A stretch of DNA of 64,000 nucleotides, from assembly GCF_003071365.1 (NCBI RefSeq), contig NZ_CP028960.1, positions 2,586,501 through 2,650,500 on the forward strand. The letters are read 5' to 3'. Made by a program: the position numbers and the translations under genes. Positions 57,356-64,000 of the stretch are shown piece by piece. Positions within the stretch are counted from its first letter, which is position 1. Each line of letters begins with the position of its first letter. The notes under the pieces are model-generated. The model did no database searches, had not been told where the DNA came from, and was given only the letters and a program-made list of their open reading frames with translations. This stretch comes from Methyloceanibacter sp. wino2 (GTDB taxonomy: Bacteria > Pseudomonadota > Alphaproteobacteria > Rhizobiales > Methyloligellaceae).

Positions 57356-57450
57356 TAATATTCATGGCCAGGGGTAATAGTAATCGGCTATGCTGGTATT
57401 CGCATAGCGTGTTGCGCTGCAGCACAGCGGCGACCAACGGACACTAAGCA

Positions 57451-58101
57451 ATGGCCCTCGATAAGACTGACGCCCCCGGCCAGACGGCCGATACTGAAGA
57501 AACCTACGATGAAGGCCTGGGCCGGGAAGTGGCTCTATCGATTGGGGTTCAGGTCCGGGCTGCGCGCAACCGGCACGGCATGACCGTGGCCAGAGTGGCC
57601 CAACTGACTGGATTATCTTCAGGAATGCTGTCGAAGGTCGAGAACGGCAATGCGTTCCCCTCGCTCACGACGCTTCACGCCTTGTCCCGAGTTTTCCAGG
57701 TACCGATGACCTTCTTCTTCGAGACGCACCAGGAGACGCAGGGCTGCTGCTACGTCAAGAAGGACGGCGGTCTCTTCATCGAGAGCCGGGGGTCGAAGGT
57801 AGGCCACCAATATCAGCTGTTGGGACATGGCGTCGGCAAGGAGCTGTCCGTGTCGCCGTACATGATCGAACTCAACGATACGTCGGAAGTGTTTCCCCTG
57901 TTTCAACACCCGGGTGTAGAGTTCATCCATATGCTCGGCGGGGAAATGGTCTACGAGCATGGAGGCAAGCCCTACCGGCTGTCTCCAGGAGACTCTCTCT
58001 TCTTCGAAGGGACGACGGCGCACGGGCCTGTGGAGCTGATACAGCTGCCGATCCGGTTTCTCTCGATCATCGTCGAGCCCGGTCCCAAGGACGGATCTTA
58101 G
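57451..58101 (+). CDS. XRE-family regulator with C-terminal cupin domain
   Basis: 216 residues. The helix-turn-helix lies at about 30-85 (VRAARNRHGMTVARVAQLTGLSSGMLSKVENGNAFPSLTTLHALSRVFQVPMTFFF). A cupin barrel covers about 140-205 (GVEFIHMLGGEMVYEHGGKPYRLSPGDSLFFEGTTAHGPVEL) with metal-binding-type His residues. Such regulators often control amine, amino-acid or puuR-like catabolic genes by sensing a small ligand in the cupin. It is divergent from the NarX-like kinase and near the methylamine operon. Confidence 0.88.
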   Translation: MALDKTDAPGQTADTEETYDEGLGREVALSIGVQVRAARNRHGMTVARVAQLTGLSSGMLSKVENGNAFPSLTTLHALSRVFQVPMTFFFETHQETQGCCYVKKDGGLFIESRGSKVGHQYQLLGHGVGKELSVSPYMIELNDTSEVFPLFQHPGVEFIHMLGGEMVYEHGGKPYRLSPGDSLFFEGTTAHGPVELIQLPIRFLSIIVEPGPKDGS

Positions 58102-58167
58102 GCCGGCCCCTGGGGCCGACCCCTCGCGTCGTCTGCCGCGGCGCCGATACCGCGCCCGGCAATCCGA

Positions 58168-58959
58168 TCAATGAGACATGAGGACCGGGACCGTCATGGT
58201 CTTGATGACGGTGCGGGTGACGCCGCCGAGAAGAAGCTCGCGCATGCGGCTGTGGTGGTAGCCGCCCATGACCATGAGGTCCGCGCCGAGGACCGCACTC
58301 TGCGACAAGAGGAGATCCGCGGTCGGCGTCTCGGAATCAAGTGGAATGCGCCGGACTTCGACGTTGAGGTCGTGCCGGGCCAGGTGGTGCGCGATGTCGA
58401 TTCCCGGATCCGTGCCGAGGTCTGACTGTTTGTCGTCCGTGGCGACGAGGACAATCACCTTTTCGGCGAGGCTCAGAAGGGGCACGGCATCGGCCAACGC
58501 GCGTGCGGCCGTGCTGCTCGCATCCCAAGCGACGATGGCTGTGCGTGGCGTGGGCTTGGGATGTCCCGCCCACGGCACAACAAGGACAGGGCGGCCGCTG
58601 TGGAACAGCAGTTCCTCGTAGAGCGCCGTCTGATGTTTGCCATTGGCGCCCTCGGGGTACGGTTGGCCAATGATGCTTAAGTCCACGTGGCGGGCCTGAA
58701 CGGACAGCTGTTCTGCGAATTTGCCCGTGGCGCATGTCGCAAGACGGGTCTCCCAGCTGATGCCGCGCTGGTCGCCGGCGCTCGCGAAACGATCCATCGC
58801 CCGTTGAGTTTCCGCGCGCGGCGCCGTCTCGCCCGCCGGCACATGGGCGACGCCGATCGCGTGCGCACCCAGCGCCTCGGTCACCTCAATAGCGTAGGGC
58901 AGTTGAGCGTCAGGGGCCGTGAGGGAGTCAAAACTGATGATCAGGTCCTTGATGGCCAT
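58168..58959 (-). CDS. Universal stress protein, UspA family
   Basis: 263 residues. The C-terminal half is a full UspA domain with AIVAWDASSTAARALADAVPLL and the ATP-type glycine loop LMVMGGYHHSRMRELLLGGVTRTVI. The N-terminal half looks like a degenerate second UspA domain (DLIISFDSLTAPDA; IGVAHVPAGE). It may help survival in energy stress. It is convergent with the XRE-cupin gene and lies 89 bp downstream of ribBA on the same strand. Confidence 0.85.
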   Translation of the reverse strand: MAIKDLIISFDSLTAPDAQLPYAIEVTEALGAHAIGVAHVPAGETAPRAETQRAMDRFASAGDQRGISWETRLATCATGKFAEQLSVQARHVDLSIIGQPYPEGANGKHQTALYEELLFHSGRPVLVVPWAGHPKPTPRTAIVAWDASSTAARALADAVPLLSLAEKVIVLVATDDKQSDLGTDPGIDIAHHLARHDLNVEVRRIPLDSETPTADLLLSQSAVLGADLMVMGGYHHSRMRELLLGGVTRTVIKTMTVPVLMSH

Positions 58960-59048
58960 GGGGTCCTCAAGTCAGAGAGTTGGAGGGGATTTCGCGCTTC
59001 ATCTCCGGCAGCCGTAATGGCCGGATCACGCGCGCCGGTGAGGCGCTA

Positions 59049-60326
59049 TCAGGTCGATTGTGTTCCATCCATTTCACCGCTCATCGCGTTCAGATGAGGC
59101 AATTGATGGCCCAGCTTGTCGCGCTTCGTTTCCAGATAGCGCTGGTTGGCGGCATTGGGTTCGATGCGGAGCGGCACCTTTTCGACGACCTGCAGCCCAT
59201 CTGCCTTGAGCGCGTGGACCTTGCGAGGATTGTTCGTCAGGAGACGGATGCGCTGGAGGCCGAGAAACTTCAGAATTTGTGCGCTGATCGTGTAGTCGCG
59301 CTTATCGGCCGGGAAGCCGAGATGAAGATTCGCCTCGACCGTATCGAGCCCTTCGTCCTGCAGCCTGTAGGCGGCCAACTTGTTGGCGAGCCCGATCCCG
59401 CGTCCTTCCTGGCGCATATAGAGCAGGACGCCGCAATCCGCCGCCGCGATGCGCTCAAGGGCGGCATCGCGTTGTTCGCCACAGTCGCAGCGCAGCGAGT
59501 GGAAGACGTCGCCCGTCATGCACTCCGAGTGCAGGCGCACCAAGACGGGTTTCTGAACCGGTGGGGTGCCCATCACGGTTGGCCCGGTGATCCCGCGGGT
59601 CAGGGCAAGATGCTCGGAGCCATCCAGGATGCTGCGGAAGAGATGCAGCATGAAGGTCCCATACCGCGTCGGCATCGGGAGGTTGAGTTCGACGGGTTCG
59701 AACAGCCGCTCGGTCTGCTGACGGTAGGCCACGAGGCTCTCGATCGTGCAGACCTTGAGGTCGAACCTCCGCGCAAATCTGTGCAGGTCGGGTGTCCGCG
59801 CCATGGTGCCATTGTCGTTCATGATCTCGCAGATCACGCCCGCAGGCCGCGCACCGGCGAGTTTGGCGAAATCGACGATGGCTTCCGTATGACCCGGGCG
59901 CACCAAGACCCCGCCGCTCTTCGCCCGTAAGGGAAAGATGTGGCCGGGCCGGTTGAAATCCACCGAGGATGCCTCGGGATCCGCGGCACGCCTGACCGTG
60001 TGGGCCCGGGCCTGGGCACTGATGCCGGGCCCCGGGGCGTCGGCAGCATCGATGGGAATCGTGAAGCCGGTGCCGAAGGCGTTGCTGTGGCGTTTCGGCT
60101 GCAGCTCTAGCCCGAGCCGATCGCAATCGTCCTCCCGGAGCGGAAGACAAATGAGTCCGCGTGCTTGCGTGGCCATGAAACTGATGGCTTCGGGCGTCGC
60201 GTGCTCGGCGAGCATCACGAGGTCGCCCTCGTTCTCCCGGTCCGGGTCGTCGATCAGGACGACCATACGGCCCTGTTGCAAATCGTCGACGGCGTCGGCT
60301 ACCGAGCAAAAGTGATCCTTCATCAT
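59049..60326 (-). CDS. ribBA: RibBA: DHBP synthase/GTP cyclohydrolase II
   Basis: About 425 residues from the ATG at 60326 (60323 is equally possible; the frame runs to 60410). The N-terminal DHBP synthase domain contains DDPDRENEGDLVMLAEHATPE and RPGHTEAIVDFAKLAGARPAGVICEI. The C-terminal GTP cyclohydrolase II domain has the zinc cysteines CMTGDVFHSLRCDCGEQ and the catalytic RQEGRGIGLANKL. Both riboflavin branches start here. Placement inside the amine island may provide flavin for trimethylamine dehydrogenase, ETF and the FAD oxidoreductase. No FMN riboswitch was seen upstream. Confidence 0.93.
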   Translation of the reverse strand: MMKDHFCSVADAVDDLQQGRMVVLIDDPDRENEGDLVMLAEHATPEAISFMATQARGLICLPLREDDCDRLGLELQPKRHSNAFGTGFTIPIDAADAPGPGISAQARAHTVRRAADPEASSVDFNRPGHIFPLRAKSGGVLVRPGHTEAIVDFAKLAGARPAGVICEIMNDNGTMARTPDLHRFARRFDLKVCTIESLVAYRQQTERLFEPVELNLPMPTRYGTFMLHLFRSILDGSEHLALTRGITGPTVMGTPPVQKPVLVRLHSECMTGDVFHSLRCDCGEQRDAALERIAAADCGVLLYMRQEGRGIGLANKLAAYRLQDEGLDTVEANLHLGFPADKRDYTISAQILKFLGLQRIRLLTNNPRKVHALKADGLQVVEKVPLRIEPNAANQRYLETKRDKLGHQLPHLNAMSGEMDGTQST

Positions 60327-60561
60327 GTGAATTACGATAGCTGAGCTTTCAACTGATGAAACTACACCCGAAGAGATAGTCCCCAGGAGGAAGGCCGTTC
60401 CGGCCGCCATCTGGCATTCGGCGTATGTCCTCAGAGTGAGGCCGCGCGATCGCCGGCTCGAGCCGGCCCCGCAAACGTTGAGTTTGGGGGCATTTTTGGC
60501 GTATGATCAGGATTTATGGGTGCGACAATTCTCGCCGGCGCTCGGACACAATTCCGACACC

Positions 60562-60577
60562 TACCCTCCAATGGGTA
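60562..60577. promoter_or_regulatory. NarL-type 7-2-7 inverted repeat, site E
   Basis: TACCCTCCAATGGGTA, with its right edge 115 bp before the FAD-oxidoreductase start. The right heptamer reads TACCCAT on the minus strand, a perfect TACYYMT half-site. A second ATGGGTA lies at 60597-60603. Confidence 0.48.
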
Positions 60578-60604
60578 TGGAATTGCACGGAAGTGAATGG
60601 GTAA

Positions 60605-60621
60605 GTTGAACCAGGTTCAAC
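60605..60621. promoter_or_regulatory. 17-bp perfect palindrome before the methylamine operon
   Basis: GTTGAACCAGGTTCAAC is an 8-1-8 inverted repeat 71 bp upstream of the FAD-oxidoreductase start. Its position fits an operator overlapping or adjoining the promoter. The XRE-cupin regulator is one candidate ligand-sensing partner. Confidence 0.55.
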
Positions 60622-60691
60622 ATACGAAGACTGACACGAAACAACAGGATTTGTTGTTCGATATCAGCAGTTTAGGCGAGAAGACGGACTC

Positions 60692-62038
60692 ATGGAACAG
60701 TCAGCCAGCTCGAAATACGTGATTATCGGGGCCGGAATCCACGGCCTGAGTACAGCGTATCACCTTGCCCTTCAGCTCAAGGCGACGGGCAAGGGGTCCG
60801 GCGAGGATATTCTCGTCATTGACAAGGCGTCAATCGGCGGCGGTGCATCGGGAATTGCCTGCGGCGTGGTGCGCAACAACTACTTCCAGCCGGCCATGCG
60901 CGAGTTGATGGCGCACTCGGTCGGGGTGTGGGAGAGCGATCCCAAGGCCTACAGCTATCACCCTGTCGGGTACATGCAGATCAGCGCCGAATGCATGCAT
61001 TCGGATGTGGCGACGATCTACGAACAGCAGCAGGCCATCGATTACGAGTCCACCTTCATCGAGGGGACCGACGACTGCCGCAAATACATGCTGGGCATCT
61101 TCGACGATTGGCAGGCCCAAGGCATCACCTCGGTCCTGCACGAGAAACGCGGCGGCTACGCCAACAATACGGCCTCGCTCTATGGTCTGGCCGGCAAGGC
61201 CGAGGCAGAGGGCGTGCGGATTGCGACCGGTGTCGAGGTTCTCGGCTTCGAATACGGCAACAACTCCGGTGCCGTCACGGGCGTCGTGACGAACCGCGGC
61301 ACGATCGCTTGTGATGCGGTGGTCGTTGGCGCAGGTCCTTGGGTGCTGAAGTTCTGGGACATGCTGGAGCTGCCGAAAGCCATCTCCATCAAAGGGCCCG
61401 ACGGCGCGATGCACGACGACGTGCCGATGTGGAAATTCTGGTGCCTGGAGGAGGGGACGCTCGGCGTCGATCCCGACATGCACAAGACCAATAACGGCAG
61501 CATGCCGCCGGTCATTCACGTGGATACCGACGCGCCGCTCTATTCGGACGTCGACGGGTCGTTGATCACCGACAAGCTGTGGGGCCTCTATTACAAGCCC
61601 GACTTCAACTTCGGTGGCATTCAGGGCGGCGCTTCTCCGTACAAGGTGGACGAAGACCCCGACAAGGTCGCCCTCGATCCTTACGGGCCGGACTCGCCGG
61701 ACTTCATCGTCGGCGACGACTTCATCCACATGTGGTGTTCGATGCTGGCCCATTGCCAGAAGCGTTTCGAAGGCAAAATCTCCGCCTACAAACACAAAGA
61801 GAAGTCCGGCGGCCTTGGCTGCTTCACGCCGGACAACTTCCCGGTGTTCGATACCTTCCGGGAAAATGTCTACGTCATTGCCGACTCCAACCATGGTTAC
61901 AAAATGATCGGGGTTGGTAAGCTCGTCGCGCAAGAGCTGGTTGGGGAGAAGAGCAAGCTACTGGAGCCGTTCCGCTTCGGGCGCTTTGCGAAGGGTGAGC
62001 TGCATCCGGTCTCCCACAGCCCATTTCCGTGGAGTTGA
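60692..62038 (+). CDS. FAD-dependent amine oxidoreductase (DAO/sarcosine oxidase-beta-like)
   Basis: 448 residues. The FAD-binding GxGxxG is YVIIGAGIHGLSTAYHLA, with the ADP-ribose acidic residue in ILVIDKASIGGGASGIACG. The C-terminal flavin-contact part includes GGLGCFTPDNFPVFDTF and SNHGYKMIGVGKLVAQEL. It belongs to the D-amino-acid oxidase/sarcosine oxidase beta-subunit family. Being 16 bp upstream of gamma-glutamylmethylamide synthetase, it is a candidate for oxidation of N-methylglutamate or a related N-methyl compound. It lacks the other subunits of the four-part N-methylglutamate dehydrogenase within the window. Confidence 0.8.
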   Translation: MEQSASSKYVIIGAGIHGLSTAYHLALQLKATGKGSGEDILVIDKASIGGGASGIACGVVRNNYFQPAMRELMAHSVGVWESDPKAYSYHPVGYMQISAECMHSDVATIYEQQQAIDYESTFIEGTDDCRKYMLGIFDDWQAQGITSVLHEKRGGYANNTASLYGLAGKAEAEGVRIATGVEVLGFEYGNNSGAVTGVVTNRGTIACDAVVVGAGPWVLKFWDMLELPKAISIKGPDGAMHDDVPMWKFWCLEEGTLGVDPDMHKTNNGSMPPVIHVDTDAPLYSDVDGSLITDKLWGLYYKPDFNFGGIQGGASPYKVDEDPDKVALDPYGPDSPDFIVGDDFIHMWCSMLAHCQKRFEGKISAYKHKEKSGGLGCFTPDNFPVFDTFRENVYVIADSNHGYKMIGVGKLVAQELVGEKSKLLEPFRFGRFAKGELHPVSHSPFPWS

Positions 62039-62054
62039 TGTTAGGGAGACGTCA

Positions 62055-63527
62055 ATGGATATCGAAACCTATGTAGATGACCCGCAACGCCAGGAGCTGG
62101 TCAAAGAAGTTCGGAAGAAGATCGACGAACTTGGAATTGAGTATCTGTACCTGCAGTTCGTGTCGATCACGGGCCGCATCATGGGCAAGGGCATCCCGGC
62201 CGATCACTGGGAGAGCGTTGCGAAGAAGGGCTTCCAGCTCGTTTACGGCGCGACGGTCAATCTGTTCCTCAACAGGCATGGCGAATATTTCGGCTACGGT
62301 CCCGAGGCCGCCGAGCTCGTCGGCATCCCCGACCCGGAAACCTTCATGCAGCTGCCGTGGGACAAACGCGTTGCGCGCATGTACTGCACGCTGTTCCGGA
62401 ACCGCGAGGAAAAAGAGAATCCGGGCGGCTTCCTGACCGCAGATTGCCGCGGCAACCTTCGCCGTCTCCATCAGGACTTCCAGAAGAAGCACAACGGCCT
62501 GCAGCTCCGCGTCGGTACCGAGCCGGAGATGATGTGGCTGAAGAAGGACGAGGACGGCAAGCCGAACGGCGGCTACTCCGAGCCCTACTGCTATCACATT
62601 GATCAGTTCGAGAGCCTCCGTCCCGTCTACATGAAGGTGATGGAGTATTCCCGCAGGATGGGTCTCGACATGATCCAGGGCGACCACGAAGACGCGCCAG
62701 GTCAGCTCGAGCTGAACTGGATGTACGACGATGTGCTGCGGAACGCAGACCGACTGACCACCTACCGTCAGATCTGTGCGCAGGTCGCGCGCGAGTTCAA
62801 CATCATCGCCTGCTTCATGACCAAGCCCTTCATGGGCGTGTCGGCGAGCGGCTGTCACCACAACATGTCGCTGTGGCGCGGCGGTGAGGATGTGTTCCGT
62901 CGGACCGGAAACGACCCCGACGACCTGCCGGGCATGCGTGAGAACTACATGTACGTCTCGGGCGGCGACAACACGTTCATGCCCGACGGCGACGACCCGC
63001 AAATGCCTGGCAAGGCGGGGCTCGCGGCTATCGGCGGCATCGTGCATCACCTGCGCGCGTTGACCGCGGTCGGCTCCTCGACGGTGAACTCTTATCGCCG
63101 TCTCTGGGACACCGGCTTCTGGGCGCCGATCTTCGCCGACTGGGGCTTCCAGAACCGCACCACGGGCCTGCGCGTTTCGGCGCCTGGCCGGTTCGAATAC
63201 CGCTCCGTGGACTCGATGGTGAACCCTTATCTGATGGGGTCCACGATCCTGGCGGCCGCCGACGACGGCATCGACAACAATCTCGATCCGGGTCAGCCCG
63301 AGGAGCGGAACATCTACGAAGCCATCGCGGCCGGCAAGGACGTGAAGCGGCTGCCGATGAATCTCGGCGAGGCGCTCCAGGCTTTGGAGGACGACGAGGT
63401 CGTGCAGCGTGGCATGCCCGGCGAAATGTACCGTCTCTACAGCGAATACAAACGGGACGAGTGGGAGCGTTTCAACCACACCGTCACCGAATGGGATGTG
63501 GAGACCTACCTCAACTGCCTGCCATAG
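62055..63527 (+). CDS. gmaS: Gamma-glutamylmethylamide synthetase (glutamine synthetase type III-like/GlnT)
   Basis: 490 residues with a TAGGGAGACG site. Glutamine-synthetase features are present: GTEPEMMW metal-binding Glu, SASGCHHNMSLW, the NSYRRLW nucleotide/glutamate loop, and APGRFEYRS. The GlnT-like sequence and neighbours (an FAD amine dehydrogenase-like gene before, a GlxB/MgsA-like amidotransferase after) match the N-methylglutamate pathway, where the enzyme joins methylamine and glutamate with ATP. A role in ordinary ammonia assimilation cannot be excluded by sequence alone. Some GMAS enzymes are shorter. Confidence 0.87.
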   Translation: MDIETYVDDPQRQELVKEVRKKIDELGIEYLYLQFVSITGRIMGKGIPADHWESVAKKGFQLVYGATVNLFLNRHGEYFGYGPEAAELVGIPDPETFMQLPWDKRVARMYCTLFRNREEKENPGGFLTADCRGNLRRLHQDFQKKHNGLQLRVGTEPEMMWLKKDEDGKPNGGYSEPYCYHIDQFESLRPVYMKVMEYSRRMGLDMIQGDHEDAPGQLELNWMYDDVLRNADRLTTYRQICAQVAREFNIIACFMTKPFMGVSASGCHHNMSLWRGGEDVFRRTGNDPDDLPGMRENYMYVSGGDNTFMPDGDDPQMPGKAGLAAIGGIVHHLRALTAVGSSTVNSYRRLWDTGFWAPIFADWGFQNRTTGLRVSAPGRFEYRSVDSMVNPYLMGSTILAAADDGIDNNLDPGQPEERNIYEAIAAGKDVKRLPMNLGEALQALEDDEVVQRGMPGEMYRLYSEYKRDEWERFNHTVTEWDVETYLNCLP

Positions 63528-63598
63528 CAGCTGAACAACGAGTTGAACGCGTCGCGCACTTTGCGCGGCGCGCTTGGTGAAACGGAGGAACAAAAACA

Positions 63599-64000
63599 AT
63601 GTGCGGGATTGCTGGTGTCATTCATCGCGGTAAAGCGGTGGGCGTCGGTCAAGAGATGACCGCGATGCTCCAAAGTCTGAAGCATCGTGGGCCCGACTCG
63701 ACTGGGTTTGCCGTTTACGGCGTGACGAAGCCTGACGAGTACGTCATGCGCTTAAAGCTCGCCGAAGCTGAGGACTTCGAGACGGATTACAACATCCGTG
63801 ACAAGATCCGCGACCGTCAGGCCCTTGTCGACAATCGGCTGGCCGAACTCGGTGCGCAGACGATCGAAGTCGAGCAGCCGACGCCTTATGCGTTTCGTTA
63901 TCGCCTGCGCTTTTCGGGCGACACGAAGCAGCTGGCCTCGGACCTGGAGCATATCGACGGCGGCGAAGTCCTGTCTTTCGGTAACTCCCTTGAGCTGATC
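63599..64000 (+). CDS. mgsA: N-methylglutamate synthase subunit A/GlxB-like class II amidotransferase, 5' part
   Basis: 134 codons are visible before the window ends. It starts MCGIAGVIHRGKAVG; Cys2 is the catalytic nucleophile of Ntn-type glutamine amidotransferases. The LKHRGPDSTGFAVYG motif confirms the class II fold. A GGAGG site precedes the ATG. It follows gmaS by 71 bp. In MgsABC this subunit works with GltB-like pieces to make N-methylglutamate from gamma-glutamylmethylamide; those genes would lie just beyond the window. Confidence 0.85.
   Translation, partial: MCGIAGVIHRGKAVGVGQEMTAMLQSLKHRGPDSTGFAVYGVTKPDEYVMRLKLAEAEDFETDYNIRDKIRDRQALVDNRLAELGAQTIEVEQPTPYAFRYRLRFSGDTKQLASDLEHIDGGEVLSFGNSLELI

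Larger units (their letters stand above)
60327..60691. other. 365-bp divergent control region, ribBA/methylamine operon
   Basis: No gene was seen. It holds site E (60562-60577), a further ATGGGTA half-site (60597-60603) and the palindrome at 60605-60621, all on the side of the FAD-oxidoreductase gene. Confidence 0.5.

Noticed and set aside
60327-60691. An FMN riboswitch before ribBA
   Set aside because: None of the conserved RFN-element blocks were found on the minus strand upstream of the gene.

Overview
The window comes from a GC-rich alphaproteobacterium, most likely a Hyphomicrobiales methylotroph related to Hyphomicrobium or Methyloceanibacter. This is inferred from gene content (trimethylamine dehydrogenase, the start of an N-methylglutamate pathway, a Csp-like copper storage protein, PetP/PetR-type regulators, the uvrC-pgsA-moaD-moaE order) and not from a marker gene.

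Positions 1-34 kb are mostly housekeeping. They hold the 3' end of a bifunctional aldolase/short-chain dehydrogenase, a chemoreceptor and a DUF502 protein. Translation and metabolism genes follow (ychF, pth, rplY, panE-like, an FMN hydroxy-acid oxidase with a GlcG-like partner, prs). Next come an envelope/quinone group (lgt, midA-like, pgeF, ubiK, proC), a copper-storage protein and a petP-petR-kinase operon divergent from ilvE. A bluB-like gene, a GATase/LysR pair and the SDR-uvrC-pgsA-moaD-moaE operon complete the section. Between 26.3 and 27.9 kb a small AT-richer insertion carries a TumE/TumA-type toxin-antitoxin pair and a HEPN-like protein. A TorF-like porin gene at 32.7 kb is broken by one frameshift.

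Positions 34.3-64 kb form a methylated-amine island. It contains a frameshifted molybdopterin oxidoreductase followed by a short tatA-like gene, and a branched-chain-type ABC importer (livKHM facing livGF plus an unknown gene). It continues with an APC permease, a GcvT-like folate enzyme divergent from trimethylamine dehydrogenase, a DgcB-like membrane Fe-S protein, a leucine-rich-repeat-variant protein and etfBA. A sensory block follows: PAS plus degenerate GGDEF, a NarL-type regulator with a soluble NarX-type kinase, and an XRE-cupin regulator. UspA-like and ribBA genes come next. The window ends in an operon with an FAD amine dehydrogenase-like gene, gamma-glutamylmethylamide synthetase and the first part of mgsA/glxB. 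The genes suggest import and demethylation of trimethylamine, electron flow through ETF to the quinone pool, capture of C1 units on tetrahydrofolate, and methylamine assimilation through N-methylglutamate.

The main new observation is a 16-bp inverted repeat, roughly TAMCYMY-N2-RKRGKTA. It occurs upstream of the molybdo-enzyme, livG, gcvT-like/tmd and FAD-oxidoreductase/gmaS units, and sits 81-86 bp before three of the start codons. It resembles the 7-2-7 sites bound by NarL-type regulators, and a NarL/NarX-like pair lies inside the island, so a local amine regulon is proposed.
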